DNA from: a virus
Virus record (IMG/VR): IMGVR_UViG_3300014720_000137
Coordinates: 1-28,793 of that record
Length of the DNA: 28,793 nucleotides
Direction: 5' to 3' (one strand)
Of the stretch, positions 7,780 through 15,572 are shown piece by piece. Position 1 is the first letter of the stretch; each line of letters starts with the position of its first letter. The notes beneath the pieces were generated by a model. It saw only the letters and a list, made by a program, of their open reading frames with translations. It had not been told where the DNA came from and made no database searches. Made by a program: the position numbers and the translations under genes.

Positions 7780-8416
7780 TGTCACGCAGACTCTAACCGG
7801 TAAGGTCCGACATCTCGAACGCACTGCTCGGGCGTTCGAGGCTGTGACTGCTCAGATCAATGCTGTCTATGTAGAGACTGGAGCCCATCGTGGTCGTAGC
7901 ATAGGTGCTCTGGTACCAAGATTGATGGCCAGGTGCCAGACACTACATTTACAGGGCTACGATCTTTTCGAAATGGCAGACCATGACAGTGACTTACGAG
8001 AGCAAAATGGCAAAGGATTTGGTGATCTAGCACGCTGCCAAGCGGTATGTGAAAGGCTACAAAAAGTACATGCTGCCATGTCTTTTAAACTGATACGCGG
8101 TGACACACGCCACACGCTGGAACCTATCACAGCCACCTGGGCCTATATTGACGGCGGCCACAGCTATGACACAGTGAAATGGGATCATCAACAACTGAAG
8201 CACAGCCTGGTCACGGTGTTTGATGATGCTGATCTAAGGGGCGTGAATCAATATCTCTGGGAAATCCGGCAACAGTTCCATATCTGGGATCTTGAACAGA
8301 TGGATGGCAGCCGCCAGGCAGTGATAGTCACAGATCCTGATCACTATGATTTTGAACGTGCTGGGTTGGTTCCATTCCAGGGACAAGACCCCGCGACCTG
8401 GAGATCCACACGATGA
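7769..8416 (+). CDS. SAM-dependent methyltransferase-like protein
   Basis: A 215-residue protein with motif I YVETGAHRGRS (34-44), then YIDGGHSYDTVKWD (126-139) and FDDADLRGV (151-159), as in the Methyltransf_24-like group in which the IDG-H-Y motif is characteristic. Start: a GTG at 7763 is in frame, but GGAGG at 7759-7763 is correctly spaced for the ATG at 7769, so I use the latter. The N-terminal ten residues (MDLDVTQTLT) are almost the same as those of the gene that starts at 8413, down to the DNA. The stop overlaps the next start as ATGA. Confidence 0.8.
   Translation: MDLDVTQTLTGKVRHLERTARAFEAVTAQINAVYVETGAHRGRSIGALVPRLMARCQTLHLQGYDLFEMADHDSDLREQNGKGFGDLARCQAVCERLQKVHAAMSFKLIRGDTRHTLEPITATWAYIDGGHSYDTVKWDHQQLKHSLVTVFDDADLRGVNQYLWEIRQQFHIWDLEQMDGSRQAVIVTDPDHYDFERAGLVPFQGQDPATWRSTR
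7775..7791 (+). repeat. 17-base direct repeat, copy 1 (gene start module)
   Basis: CTTGATGTCACGCAGAC occurs here and again at 8419-8435, in the same position (codons 3 to 8) and frame of two consecutive genes whose remaining sequences are unrelated. Confidence 0.9.
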
Positions 8417-9159
8417 ACCTTGATGTCACGCAGACCATAACCAAGGATGATCTCATACAGGATCCTTGCCCTTACTTCTCGATCCGGGAGGCCTTGCCTT
8501 GGTCACTCTATGATCAACTGGTGGCCCAATATCCAGAACAGCACATGATGCAGGATGGCAAAACGCACTTCCAAGCGCGGCGTTATCGGCAACACGAATT
8601 CGAACCGGGAACTATCACGACATTGTGGCAGGACTTTGTGGCCTATCATAACAGCCGGGAATATAAGGATCGCGTGCTGGATCTGTTTGCTCCGGCCATA
8701 GCACGCTACTATCCTGCCTACCAATCCGCATGGAAGGACGCCGACGTGATCGCCAGACACCAAGGTCCCGGCGCCAGCCAACCTGCCGCCATAGCCCTTG
8801 AGGTACAGTTCGTGCTGAACGGTCAGCAAGAGACCACGGTGCGTACCACCCATCTCGACAACAGCCGCGAGCTCTTTGCTGGACTGCTCTACATGCGCCG
8901 GCCCGAAGATATCAGCACCGGTGGTGACATACATGTCTATCGCAAACTGGTAAGCGATCCGGGGTTCACGGGCATCCGAGAAGTTGATCCAACACAGGTG
9001 GTTTCTGCGGGATCGGTGCCCTATCTTGCCAATCACATGATCCTGTTCTTGAACACGCAAGATACCCTGCACGGGGTCACGCCAAGAATCGGTGCCAACT
9101 GTGTGCGGAGATACATAAACATTGACGCACATCAATCACACAAGCTGTTCCGCTTATGA
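8413..9159 (+). CDS. 2-oxoglutarate/Fe(II) oxygenase-like protein
   Basis: A 248-residue protein with the iron facial triad of the 2OG-Fe(II) dioxygenase superfamily: TTHLDNS gives H147 and D149, and TLHGVTPR gives the distal H220 and an R225 suited to bind 2-oxoglutarate. The core between them (ELFAGLLYMRR, then GGDIHVYRK) fits a double-stranded beta-helix, as in prolyl-hydroxylase-like proteins. It probably hydroxylates a small molecule, sugar or protein; the target is unknown. Its first ten residues (MNLDVTQTIT) copy those of the gene before it. It overlaps both neighbours by four bases. Confidence 0.78.
   Translation: MNLDVTQTITKDDLIQDPCPYFSIREALPWSLYDQLVAQYPEQHMMQDGKTHFQARRYRQHEFEPGTITTLWQDFVAYHNSREYKDRVLDLFAPAIARYYPAYQSAWKDADVIARHQGPGASQPAAIALEVQFVLNGQQETTVRTTHLDNSRELFAGLLYMRRPEDISTGGDIHVYRKLVSDPGFTGIREVDPTQVVSAGSVPYLANHMILFLNTQDTLHGVTPRIGANCVRRYINIDAHQSHKLFRL
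8419..8435 (+). repeat. 17-base direct repeat, copy 2 (gene start module)
   Basis: Identical to 7775-7791. Both copies encode the LDVTQT segment at the start of their proteins. Confidence 0.9.
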
Positions 9160-9716
9160 CACTGATCAACCAAGAATATCAAGCCCAGATACAGGCCATG
9201 CACGATCGGGGCAAGTTCAATAATGGCGCCAAGCAGTACAAACTGGTGGTACCATTTATCGAACAATATCGTCCCAGTTCACTGCTGGATTTTGGCTGCG
9301 GCAAGGGAGCCTTGATAGCAGAAATCTCGCACAACTATCCCATGATCTCCTGCGCAGGCTATGATCCAGGCAACCCCGATTTCGATCGCCTACCGGAGCA
9401 GCAGTTTGATGCGGTCATATCGACTGATGCCATCGAGCACATAGAACCCGAACATCTGGCCACCAGCCTGGCCAGCATCAGCGATCTCATGGGCCGCTGT
9501 GGTTTCTTCCGCATAGCCTGCCACCCAGCCAAGAAATCACTGCCGGACGGCAGGAACTGCCATTTAATCGTGCAAGAACCCGACTGGTGGCGGGACCAGA
9601 TTCTGGCGCACATGCAGGTTGATATAGCATGGTCCCGTGTGGAAATATTCGACAAGCGACACAAACATCCACTGTTGATAGGCAGCAAATATGACGTGAT
9701 CTTGGAGAAGAAATGA
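9156..9716 (+). CDS. Class I SAM-dependent methyltransferase
   Basis: A 186-residue protein. LLDFGCGKGAL (43-53) is motif I, GYDPG (68-72) carries the acidic residue after strand 2, and FDAVISTDAIEHI (84-96) is the motif IV region typical of Methyltransf_11/23-type enzymes. The chain is short, close to a minimal catalytic domain, so substrate recognition may come from a partner. Four-base overlaps with genes on both sides place it in the same translational unit. Confidence 0.86.
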   Translation: MTLINQEYQAQIQAMHDRGKFNNGAKQYKLVVPFIEQYRPSSLLDFGCGKGALIAEISHNYPMISCAGYDPGNPDFDRLPEQQFDAVISTDAIEHIEPEHLATSLASISDLMGRCGFFRIACHPAKKSLPDGRNCHLIVQEPDWWRDQILAHMQVDIAWSRVEIFDKRHKHPLLIGSKYDVILEKK

Positions 9717-10483
9717 AACGCATAGCACTCATTACCGGAGGGTTTGATCCCTTGCATTCAGGACATCTGGCCTATATCGAAGCCGCTCGAGCATTGGGTG
9801 ACATCCTTGTCGTGGCTGTGAACTCAGACGCTTGGTTGGAACGCAAGAAAGGTCGGGCGTTCATGCCAGCCCGAGAAAGATCGGCCATCCTGCGTGCCAT
9901 GCGTGGTGTAGACTTCGTGATCGAATTCAATGATCAAGACGATTCGGCCCGGCAGGCCATACGCATGGTGCGCCAGAGCTATCCACAAGACAGGATCATA
10001 TTCGCCAATGGTGGTGATAGGACGCAGACCAACATACCCGAGATGGATGCAGCTGACGACAACATTGAATTCCAGTTTGGAGTGGGCGGAGACAGCAAGG
10101 CCAACAGCTCTTCTTGGATCCTGGAAGAATGGAAGGCGCCACAGACCCGCCGGCCCTGGGGCTACTATCGTGTGCTACATGAAGCACCGGGCGTGAAAGT
10201 GAAAGAACTCACGGTAGAACCAGGTGCGGCCTTGAGCATGCAGCGGCACGGAGAACGCGCGGAGTTCTGGTTGGTCTCTGCTGGGGAGGCCACTGTCTAC
10301 AGCCTGGATCGATCTACTGACATGGACTTCCGCGGACGCTACGGCCGGCATGAGTACATCCATATCGGTACCAATGAATGGCACCAGCTGATCAATGAAG
10401 ATCCCAATCCACTCAAGATTGTGGAGATACAATACGGTGCTCGATGTGAAGAGGACGACATAGAACGGCAGGTAGTAGCGTGA
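9713..10483 (+). CDS. Fusion: cytidylyltransferase-like plus sugar-isomerase-type cupin
   Basis: A 256-residue two-domain protein. Residues 1-140 form a nucleotidyltransferase of the cytidylyltransferase-like superfamily: GGFDPLHSGHLAYIEAA (9-25) contains the HxGH active site, and a serine-rich SSSW (132-135) stands where the second conserved motif is expected. Relatives activate heptose phosphate or glycerol phosphate. Residues about 147-250 match the cupin of type II mannose-6-phosphate isomerase and mannose-1-phosphate guanylyltransferase (RPWGYYRVL, then LSMQRHGERAEFW, then NEWHQLIN), with H179, E184 and H224 as likely metal ligands. Together they could make or tune an activated sugar for the glycosyltransferases around it. 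Substrate identity is not readable from sequence. Confidence 0.83.
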   Translation: MKRIALITGGFDPLHSGHLAYIEAARALGDILVVAVNSDAWLERKKGRAFMPARERSAILRAMRGVDFVIEFNDQDDSARQAIRMVRQSYPQDRIIFANGGDRTQTNIPEMDAADDNIEFQFGVGGDSKANSSSWILEEWKAPQTRRPWGYYRVLHEAPGVKVKELTVEPGAALSMQRHGERAEFWLVSAGEATVYSLDRSTDMDFRGRYGRHEYIHIGTNEWHQLINEDPNPLKIVEIQYGARCEEDDIERQVVA

Positions 10484-12138
10484 CTGAATCAGCAGTGAAG
10501 CTCTTCATAGGATGGGACAGCCGGGAACCGATCGCTGCTGATGTGTGTGAATTCAGCATTGAGAAGAACAGCACCGTACCAGTAGACATCGAGATGCTTA
10601 AACAGGATGATCTCAGGGAACGCCTGTTGTACACACGACCATCCGACACACAGGCCAGCACGGAGTTTACCTTCACGCGGTTCCTAGTGCCCAAGCTCAT
10701 GGACTACCAAGGTTGGGCTATCTTCTGCGATTGCGATTTCTTATGGCTGGGTGACATCAAAGACTTGATAGATCAGGCTGATGATCGCTACGCGGTCATG
10801 TTGGTCCGGCACGACTATCGTCCGCAAAACACCATGAAGATGGATGGCCAGCGCCAGGAATACTACCCCCGCAAGAACTGGTCCAGCATGGTCCTGTTCA
10901 ACTGCGGCCATCCCAAGAATAAGTGGCTCACACCATACCATATCAACCGCGCGACCGGCCAGGAGCTGCATAGATTCTCTTGGCTGAAGGACAGCGAAAT
11001 CGGCAGCCTGTCACCAGAATGGAACTGGCTGGTGGGTTGGTATCATCAACCCTGGGATGGTGTGCCCCGAGCCTTGCACTACACCGAAGGCGGCCCGTGG
11101 TTCGACAACTATCGCACCTGTGATTACGCGGATATATGGTTACAGTATGAAGCACAGTTGACCCTTACCCGTGTTGATCACAGGATCTTGGGCATCCAGG
11201 ATCTCCATATGCCTGCCCCGACCAAAAATCTCTTGCAGGCCCTGCTAGATCATGTGCAGGATCCCTATCACCAGTTTGGCAGCGAGATCGACAAGCCGAA
11301 GTTGACACGCATGATCAAGGATTATCAGCTCGATCAGCTGGTGGGCATAAGTGAACGAGAGGATCTGACGAAGAAAATGGCAGCGAAAGGTGCGAGATGG
11401 GACGGCATCGTGCAGGCGTTCGTGCAAGGTGCGGCAGGATGCATGGCATCCTGGCAAGCGGTGGAGGATTCTCGGGCGCCGATAGCGCTCAGGAGCATAG
11501 CCAAGAAAAAGATCATGCAACGATGCCTGGAGCAAGATAGAGACTTTTACTATATTGACACAGGATATTTTGGCAACAATAAACTGAAAGACTATCACAG
11601 GATCACTCGCAACGCCATGCAGTGGTTGGGACCCACGGAGGATCGACCTGCGGATCGATTGGAACGAACCCGTGTGCGACCCAGACCCATCACGCCCGGG
11701 AGCAAGATCTTGATCGCGCCGCCCAGCCACAAGGCCATGAGCTATTGGGGACTGGATCCTGATCAGTGGGTGACCGAGACCATGGCCACGCTGAAACAGC
11801 ATACAGACAGACCTATCGAGATCCGCATGAAGCAACCGAGAGAAGTTCGTGCCACAGTGGACACCATGGATCGGGCTCTGCGCGATGATGTGCATGCCTT
11901 GGTCACCTACAACTCGATCGCCGCGATCGAAGCCCTGATTTGCGGCAAACCTGTGTTTACCATGGGGCCCAATGCCGCCCAGCCCCTGGCCAATTCCAAT
12001 CTAGCTGATATCGAACAGCCATTCTGTCCAGATGTGGATCAAGTGTACGGTCTCTTGTGCTGCCTGGCCTATCATCAGTTCACCGTGGAAGAAATGAACA
12101 CGGGCTATGCCTGGGCGGTCTTGACTGGACAGGCATGA
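10480..12138 (+). CDS. Fusion: GT8-like glycosyltransferase plus CapS/KpsS-like domain
   Basis: A 552-residue protein with two parts. Residues 1 to about 235 resemble GT8-like glycosyltransferases: VKLFIGWDSREPIAA at the start, then AIFCDCDFLWLGDI (80-93) with DCD as the metal site. Residues about 285-552 resemble the capsule-polysaccharide type module also found at 13876-14697: both have KIM-RC, then FYYIDTGYFGN, YHRI, a strand start (KILIAPPSHKA), VTYNSIAAIEALICGKPVF and a final LAYHQF helix. The second part probably binds a nucleotide sugar in a GT-B-like fold. Having both in one chain suggests two consecutive transfer steps. The stop overlaps the next start as ATGA. Confidence 0.77.
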   Translation: MTESAVKLFIGWDSREPIAADVCEFSIEKNSTVPVDIEMLKQDDLRERLLYTRPSDTQASTEFTFTRFLVPKLMDYQGWAIFCDCDFLWLGDIKDLIDQADDRYAVMLVRHDYRPQNTMKMDGQRQEYYPRKNWSSMVLFNCGHPKNKWLTPYHINRATGQELHRFSWLKDSEIGSLSPEWNWLVGWYHQPWDGVPRALHYTEGGPWFDNYRTCDYADIWLQYEAQLTLTRVDHRILGIQDLHMPAPTKNLLQALLDHVQDPYHQFGSEIDKPKLTRMIKDYQLDQLVGISEREDLTKKMAAKGARWDGIVQAFVQGAAGCMASWQAVEDSRAPIALRSIAKKKIMQRCLEQDRDFYYIDTGYFGNNKLKDYHRITRNAMQWLGPTEDRPADRLERTRVRPRPITPGSKILIAPPSHKAMSYWGLDPDQWVTETMATLKQHTDRPIEIRMKQPREVRATVDTMDRALRDDVHALVTYNSIAAIEALICGKPVFTMGPNAAQPLANSNLADIEQPFCPDVDQVYGLLCCLAYHQFTVEEMNTGYAWAVLTGQA

Positions 12139-13046
12139 AACTGGCAGTATACCTTTCGGCTGTGCCATCAAAGGCCAAAAATCAGGCCAAACGAGATCTG
12201 TTAACGCAATTTGCCCATGGAGCTAAAGCAGCCGGTGACGAAGTTTGGCTGGTCGATAATGTTTCAAGAGTGATCGACTCGGACATCGCGGTGCTCCAAG
12301 GCTGGATCGGCATGAAATCAGCCCCGCATCTGGAACAGCGACGCAGCGTGATCAAACATCAGCGCAAGACTGGCGGCCGCACCCTGGTGATAGACAGCAA
12401 TCTTTTTGGATTCCTCGCGCCCGGAGATCGTGATCGATATCTGCGCTACAGTCTGGATGGTATCTTTCCCACTACCGGCTATTATTTTGATAGCGACATC
12501 GATCCCAATCGTTGGCAGGAGATCAAAGACAGTTATGGATGGCATGAACGAGATTGGCAGACACAGGGCGATAATGTTTTGATCTGTCTCCAACGCGATG
12601 GCGGATGGAGCATGGATGGGTTGAAAGTGACGGACTGGTTGGGCCAGATCCTACCCCAGATCCGCCGTGCCCAAAGGCCAATCATCATAAGACCCCACCC
12701 CGGCAACCTGCGTGTGGTCCCCGAAGTGCGCCGCCTTTGTCCCGATATAGCCATAAGTGAGCTGCCAGACCTACAACAAGATCTCGATAGATCCTGGTGC
12801 ACGATTACCTACAACTCTAGCCCCGCGATAGCCAGTCTCATGTGGGGCGTGCCAGCTTTTGTGACCGATCCAGTGTCCCAAAGGAGCCAGGCCTGGCCCG
12901 AGGCAGGGACTGACCTAGGCCAGATCAACGATCCACCTCGACCCAACCGACTGTCGCTCTACCAGAGACTTGCGCAATGTCATTTCGCCACTGCCGGCCT
13001 TGAGACCGGGCATGCCTGGCGATTCATGCGGGCGAGATTGCCCTAG
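12135..13046 (+). CDS. CapS/KpsS-like putative glycosyltransferase
   Basis: A 303-residue protein related to the C-terminal half of the preceding gene. Shared signs are NVLICLQRDGG, RPIIIRPHPGN, CTITYNSSPAIASLMWGVPA and a C-terminal helix ending GHAWRFMRARL. RPHP and YNSS are typical of the capsular polysaccharide synthesis/export family (KpsS, CapS), whose members transfer Kdo or other sugars. Start: the ATG at 12135 makes an ATGA overlap with the previous stop; the upstream start at 12057 lies inside that gene. It converges with a minus-strand gene, and both genes use the single palindrome CTAG at 13043-13046 for their stops. Confidence 0.78.
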   Translation: MKLAVYLSAVPSKAKNQAKRDLLTQFAHGAKAAGDEVWLVDNVSRVIDSDIAVLQGWIGMKSAPHLEQRRSVIKHQRKTGGRTLVIDSNLFGFLAPGDRDRYLRYSLDGIFPTTGYYFDSDIDPNRWQEIKDSYGWHERDWQTQGDNVLICLQRDGGWSMDGLKVTDWLGQILPQIRRAQRPIIIRPHPGNLRVVPEVRRLCPDIAISELPDLQQDLDRSWCTITYNSSPAIASLMWGVPAFVTDPVSQRSQAWPEAGTDLGQINDPPRPNRLSLYQRLAQCHFATAGLETGHAWRFMRARLP

Positions 13047-13879
13047 CGGCCAAACACCTGCTGCCAGTAAGGTATGCCACTGTTGAGCCCTTGGTTCCTG
13101 TCGTAGTCATCGGGCAGGCTGTGACCGAGGGTTTTCCTTTTGGCACCTTTCATGTGATCCATGTACTGGCCAAGACGGCTCGCTATGAACGGATGGCCGG
13201 GTCCCTTGCCCGGCAGGTCGGGGCTGATGTTTGAAAATCTGGTGCCGCGAGTGGCGGTGAAATCTTTTCTCAAAACATCAAACACGAAACTGTCGTGATA
13301 CTCGCGCAGATTGAACAGGTCACCTGTGAGATAGAGATCCCGCCAGCGGTCCATGAAAGCGCAGAGATCTGGGTGCCGGCGATTGTAGGCCACCCAACCG
13401 CATTCGCTATGATATTTTTCGCGCCGACCAAGGTAACAGGCCATGGCAGCAGGATCACAAATATCGGATAAAAAAACCTCCGGGACCGGTGCGAAGGTCT
13501 TGGTGTCTGCGTCCAACCAGATCACCCAGTCAGTCTCCAGCATGGCGCAGGCATGTATCACTGCAAACACCTTGTGGCTGAAGCGCACGGCATCCCATTT
13601 GAACTGATTGTCTGCGAATGGTACTGATGTGTCACGTGCCACACGACCGTGGGCCACTGGATTGTCTCTGTGGCGCCGCTTGAACTCCGCCAGATCTGTG
13701 CAGGCAGCCATGAGATCGATAACCTGCACTCTTTCACTAGGCACGCGCGGTTGGCAGTCTTCTGCATAAACCACGAGCGGAAGAGATCGTGGCCAGTACT
13801 GATCAAACGCGTCGATCATGGTCTGTCCATACTGCGCCATCCCTGCTGGATGGAATGTGGTCACCACGCTCCAGGTCAT
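13043..13879 (-). CDS. Glycosyltransferase-like protein (GT-A, DxD), inverted
   Basis: A 278-residue protein with WVIWLDADTKTFAPVP (118-133), where DAD is the likely metal-binding motif, preceded by the helix KWDAVRFSHKVFAVIHA that marks phage and bacterial DUF-type glycosyltransferases. The C-terminal LGQYMDHMKGAKRK parallels LGEWFRHMKTKRKK in the 6970 gene, so the two are paralogues. It is second in a two-gene minus-strand unit; its ATG overlaps the stop of the gene at 13876-14697 as ATGA. Its stop shares CTAG with the convergent plus-strand gene. Confidence 0.82.
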   Translation of the reverse strand: MTWSVVTTFHPAGMAQYGQTMIDAFDQYWPRSLPLVVYAEDCQPRVPSERVQVIDLMAACTDLAEFKRRHRDNPVAHGRVARDTSVPFADNQFKWDAVRFSHKVFAVIHACAMLETDWVIWLDADTKTFAPVPEVFLSDICDPAAMACYLGRREKYHSECGWVAYNRRHPDLCAFMDRWRDLYLTGDLFNLREYHDSFVFDVLRKDFTATRGTRFSNISPDLPGKGPGHPFIASRLGQYMDHMKGAKRKTLGHSLPDDYDRNQGLNSGIPYWQQVFGR

Positions 13880-14697
13880 GCCATGCCGTCTAGCATGCGG
13901 AGTGCAGTGCCATCTTCTAGTTCTGATATATGGAACTGTCCGTAGGCCAAGTGACAGGCCCAGGCACGCACCAGGTCGGGATCTGGATACCAGGGATCAT
14001 TGATGCGCGTGAGATCTAGGTTGGCCACAGGCCGGGCAGCATTACAGGCCGCGGTGACGAAAGCCGGTATGCCGGCTATCACGGCTTCTGTGGCCGCGAC
14101 CGAATTGAAAGTGATCACGGCGAAGGTGTCCCCACGCAGGACCGCATCAAAGCTGCTGGCAGGATCTCTGGTGCGAGTGTCCGGATCAGCCACGCGCTGT
14201 CGCACTATGATTGGTCTGTCGGTCCGGCCTGCCAGTTTCTTTTCTAAAGACTCTAACCAGGCATTGGGAGTGGTATCATAAAACATGCAGGCTTTTTCGT
14301 CTGGCATGGCTATCACGATGTTCCTTCCGGTCTTTCGCCAGGACTGGATAGTGATGCCTAGACTATCCCAACGATCATTTGACTGGGGCACTATTTCGTC
14401 GTGTTGCAGATTGTTATTGACGATCCTGTGATACCATTTCCAACCATTGGGATTCTGGGGGTTGGGGCGATTGCCAAAATATCCTGTGTCCATGTACCTA
14501 AACGGACGAGCGTCCTCCCAGCAGCGTTTCATGATCTTGTGCTTCATGATGCCACGGAGAACTATGCCTGATTCTGGATCATCATCGTACTGCCAACCCT
14601 CGATAGCAGTGGGAGCCACACCGGCTCCGCGCGCCAGCCGATTGATATATTCGTCCGTGCCCCGTTTGCTGAGATAGATCCATCGGCTGTTGTTCAT
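13876..14697 (-). CDS. CapS/KpsS-like putative glycosyltransferase, inverted
   Basis: A 273-residue protein, a stand-alone version of the C-terminal module of the 10480 fusion. Aligned landmarks are KHKIMKRC, RYMDTGYFGN, WYHRIVNNN, NIVIAMPDEKACMFYD, TDRPIIVRQRVADPD, VITFNSVAATEAVIAGIPAF and HLAYGQFHISEL. Close similarity within one genome points to duplication with later fusion or fission. The likely role is sugar transfer. The start ATG at 14697 is followed by a natural reading frame; upstream on the minus strand is a late-type box (ACTAAATA) about 23 bases before it. Confidence 0.78.
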   Translation of the reverse strand: MNNSRWIYLSKRGTDEYINRLARGAGVAPTAIEGWQYDDDPESGIVLRGIMKHKIMKRCWEDARPFRYMDTGYFGNRPNPQNPNGWKWYHRIVNNNLQHDEIVPQSNDRWDSLGITIQSWRKTGRNIVIAMPDEKACMFYDTTPNAWLESLEKKLAGRTDRPIIVRQRVADPDTRTRDPASSFDAVLRGDTFAVITFNSVAATEAVIAGIPAFVTAACNAARPVANLDLTRINDPWYPDPDLVRAWACHLAYGQFHISELEDGTALRMLDGMA

Positions 14698-14720
14698 GGC
14701 TAATTACTGCAAGAGTAGGA

Positions 14721-14728
14721 TATTTAGT
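14721..14728 (-). promoter_or_regulatory. T4-late-like promoter box ACTAAATA (minus strand)
   Basis: On the minus strand this reads ACTAAATATCC, close to the other late-type boxes here. It is placed about 23 bases before the ATG at 14697 and would drive the inverted two-gene unit. It overlaps the GTG start of the divergent plus-strand gene. Confidence 0.5.
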
Positions 14729-15572
14729 GATCAAGAGCCTGGCATTTTTCCCTTCGCAATGTGCGCTCAACAGCGGCCCCGTGATCGAGGCCTTGCTGGC
14801 CTCCTGCCGCGATCATGACATACGGGTGGTAGACAACAGTCTCGATGCTGATGCTGTGTTGCTATGGTCGGTACTGTGGAGCAGCCGCATGCGAGCCAAC
14901 CAAGAGGTCTATCAGCACTATCGATCAACTGGGCGTCCTGTGATCATAGCGGAAGTGGGCGCCTTGCGCCGTAATCATACCTGGAAGATCGCTCTAGACA
15001 ACATCAATGGTTTGGGTTACTATGGGCATACCCAAGATCTCGATCCCGATCGTCCCCGACGGTTAGGACTAGCCATCTCGAAGCCCGCTCATCGCAAGGA
15101 CCATGTGCTGGTGGCCTGCCAGAACAGCCACAGCCTGCAGATGCAGGCAGTGGGTGATCAGATCAGTTGGATACATGCACGCATCCAAGACATCCGGCGC
15201 CACACAGATCGACCCATACGAGTGAGACCCCATCCGCGATCACCCATGCACATGCGATTTGATTCGCCCGGCGTCACCATAGAGATACCCCGTAAACGGC
15301 CCCATACCTATGACGATTTCGATCTAGATCTTGGTTGCCATGCGGTGGTCAATGTCAACAGCGGGCCTGGTCTGTTGGCACCACTCACAGGCACCCCAGT
15401 CATGGTCGATACCAGCAGTCTCGCCTGGCCTTTGAGCATCACCGCCGGAGAAATAGAAAAGCCACCGGAGAAGGATCTCGATCAATGGTTGATAGAGATC
15501 GCGCACACAGAATATGAGATACCAGAAATAGCACAAGGATCATGGTTAAGAAGGCTGCACTCCAAGCTCTGA
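14727..15572 (+). CDS. CapS/KpsS-like putative glycosyltransferase
   Basis: A 281-residue protein, fourth member of the CapS/KpsS-like set here, but more distant. It keeps HVLVACQNSH, TDRPIRVRPHPRS, AVVNVNSGPGLLAPLTGTPV and the C-terminal helix before LRRLHSKL. NSGPG replaces the YNS motif of its relatives, as in many capsule-type enzymes. The start is GTG at 14727 with TAGGA six bases before it; no earlier ATG is in frame. The gene diverges from the 14697 gene across a 29-base gap and overlaps the next gene by 31 bases. Confidence 0.76.
   Translation: MIKSLAFFPSQCALNSGPVIEALLASCRDHDIRVVDNSLDADAVLLWSVLWSSRMRANQEVYQHYRSTGRPVIIAEVGALRRNHTWKIALDNINGLGYYGHTQDLDPDRPRRLGLAISKPAHRKDHVLVACQNSHSLQMQAVGDQISWIHARIQDIRRHTDRPIRVRPHPRSPMHMRFDSPGVTIEIPRKRPHTYDDFDLDLGCHAVVNVNSGPGLLAPLTGTPVMVDTSSLAWPLSITAGEIEKPPEKDLDQWLIEIAHTEYEIPEIAQGSWLRRLHSKL

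Noticed and set aside
8503-9135. 210-codon minus-strand open frame
   Set aside because: Shadow of the oxygenase-like gene; the plus-strand protein has the H-x-D and distal His motifs.
11245-11895. 216-codon minus-strand open frame
   Set aside because: Shadow of the 10480 fusion gene, whose paralogue at 13876 confirms the plus-strand reading.
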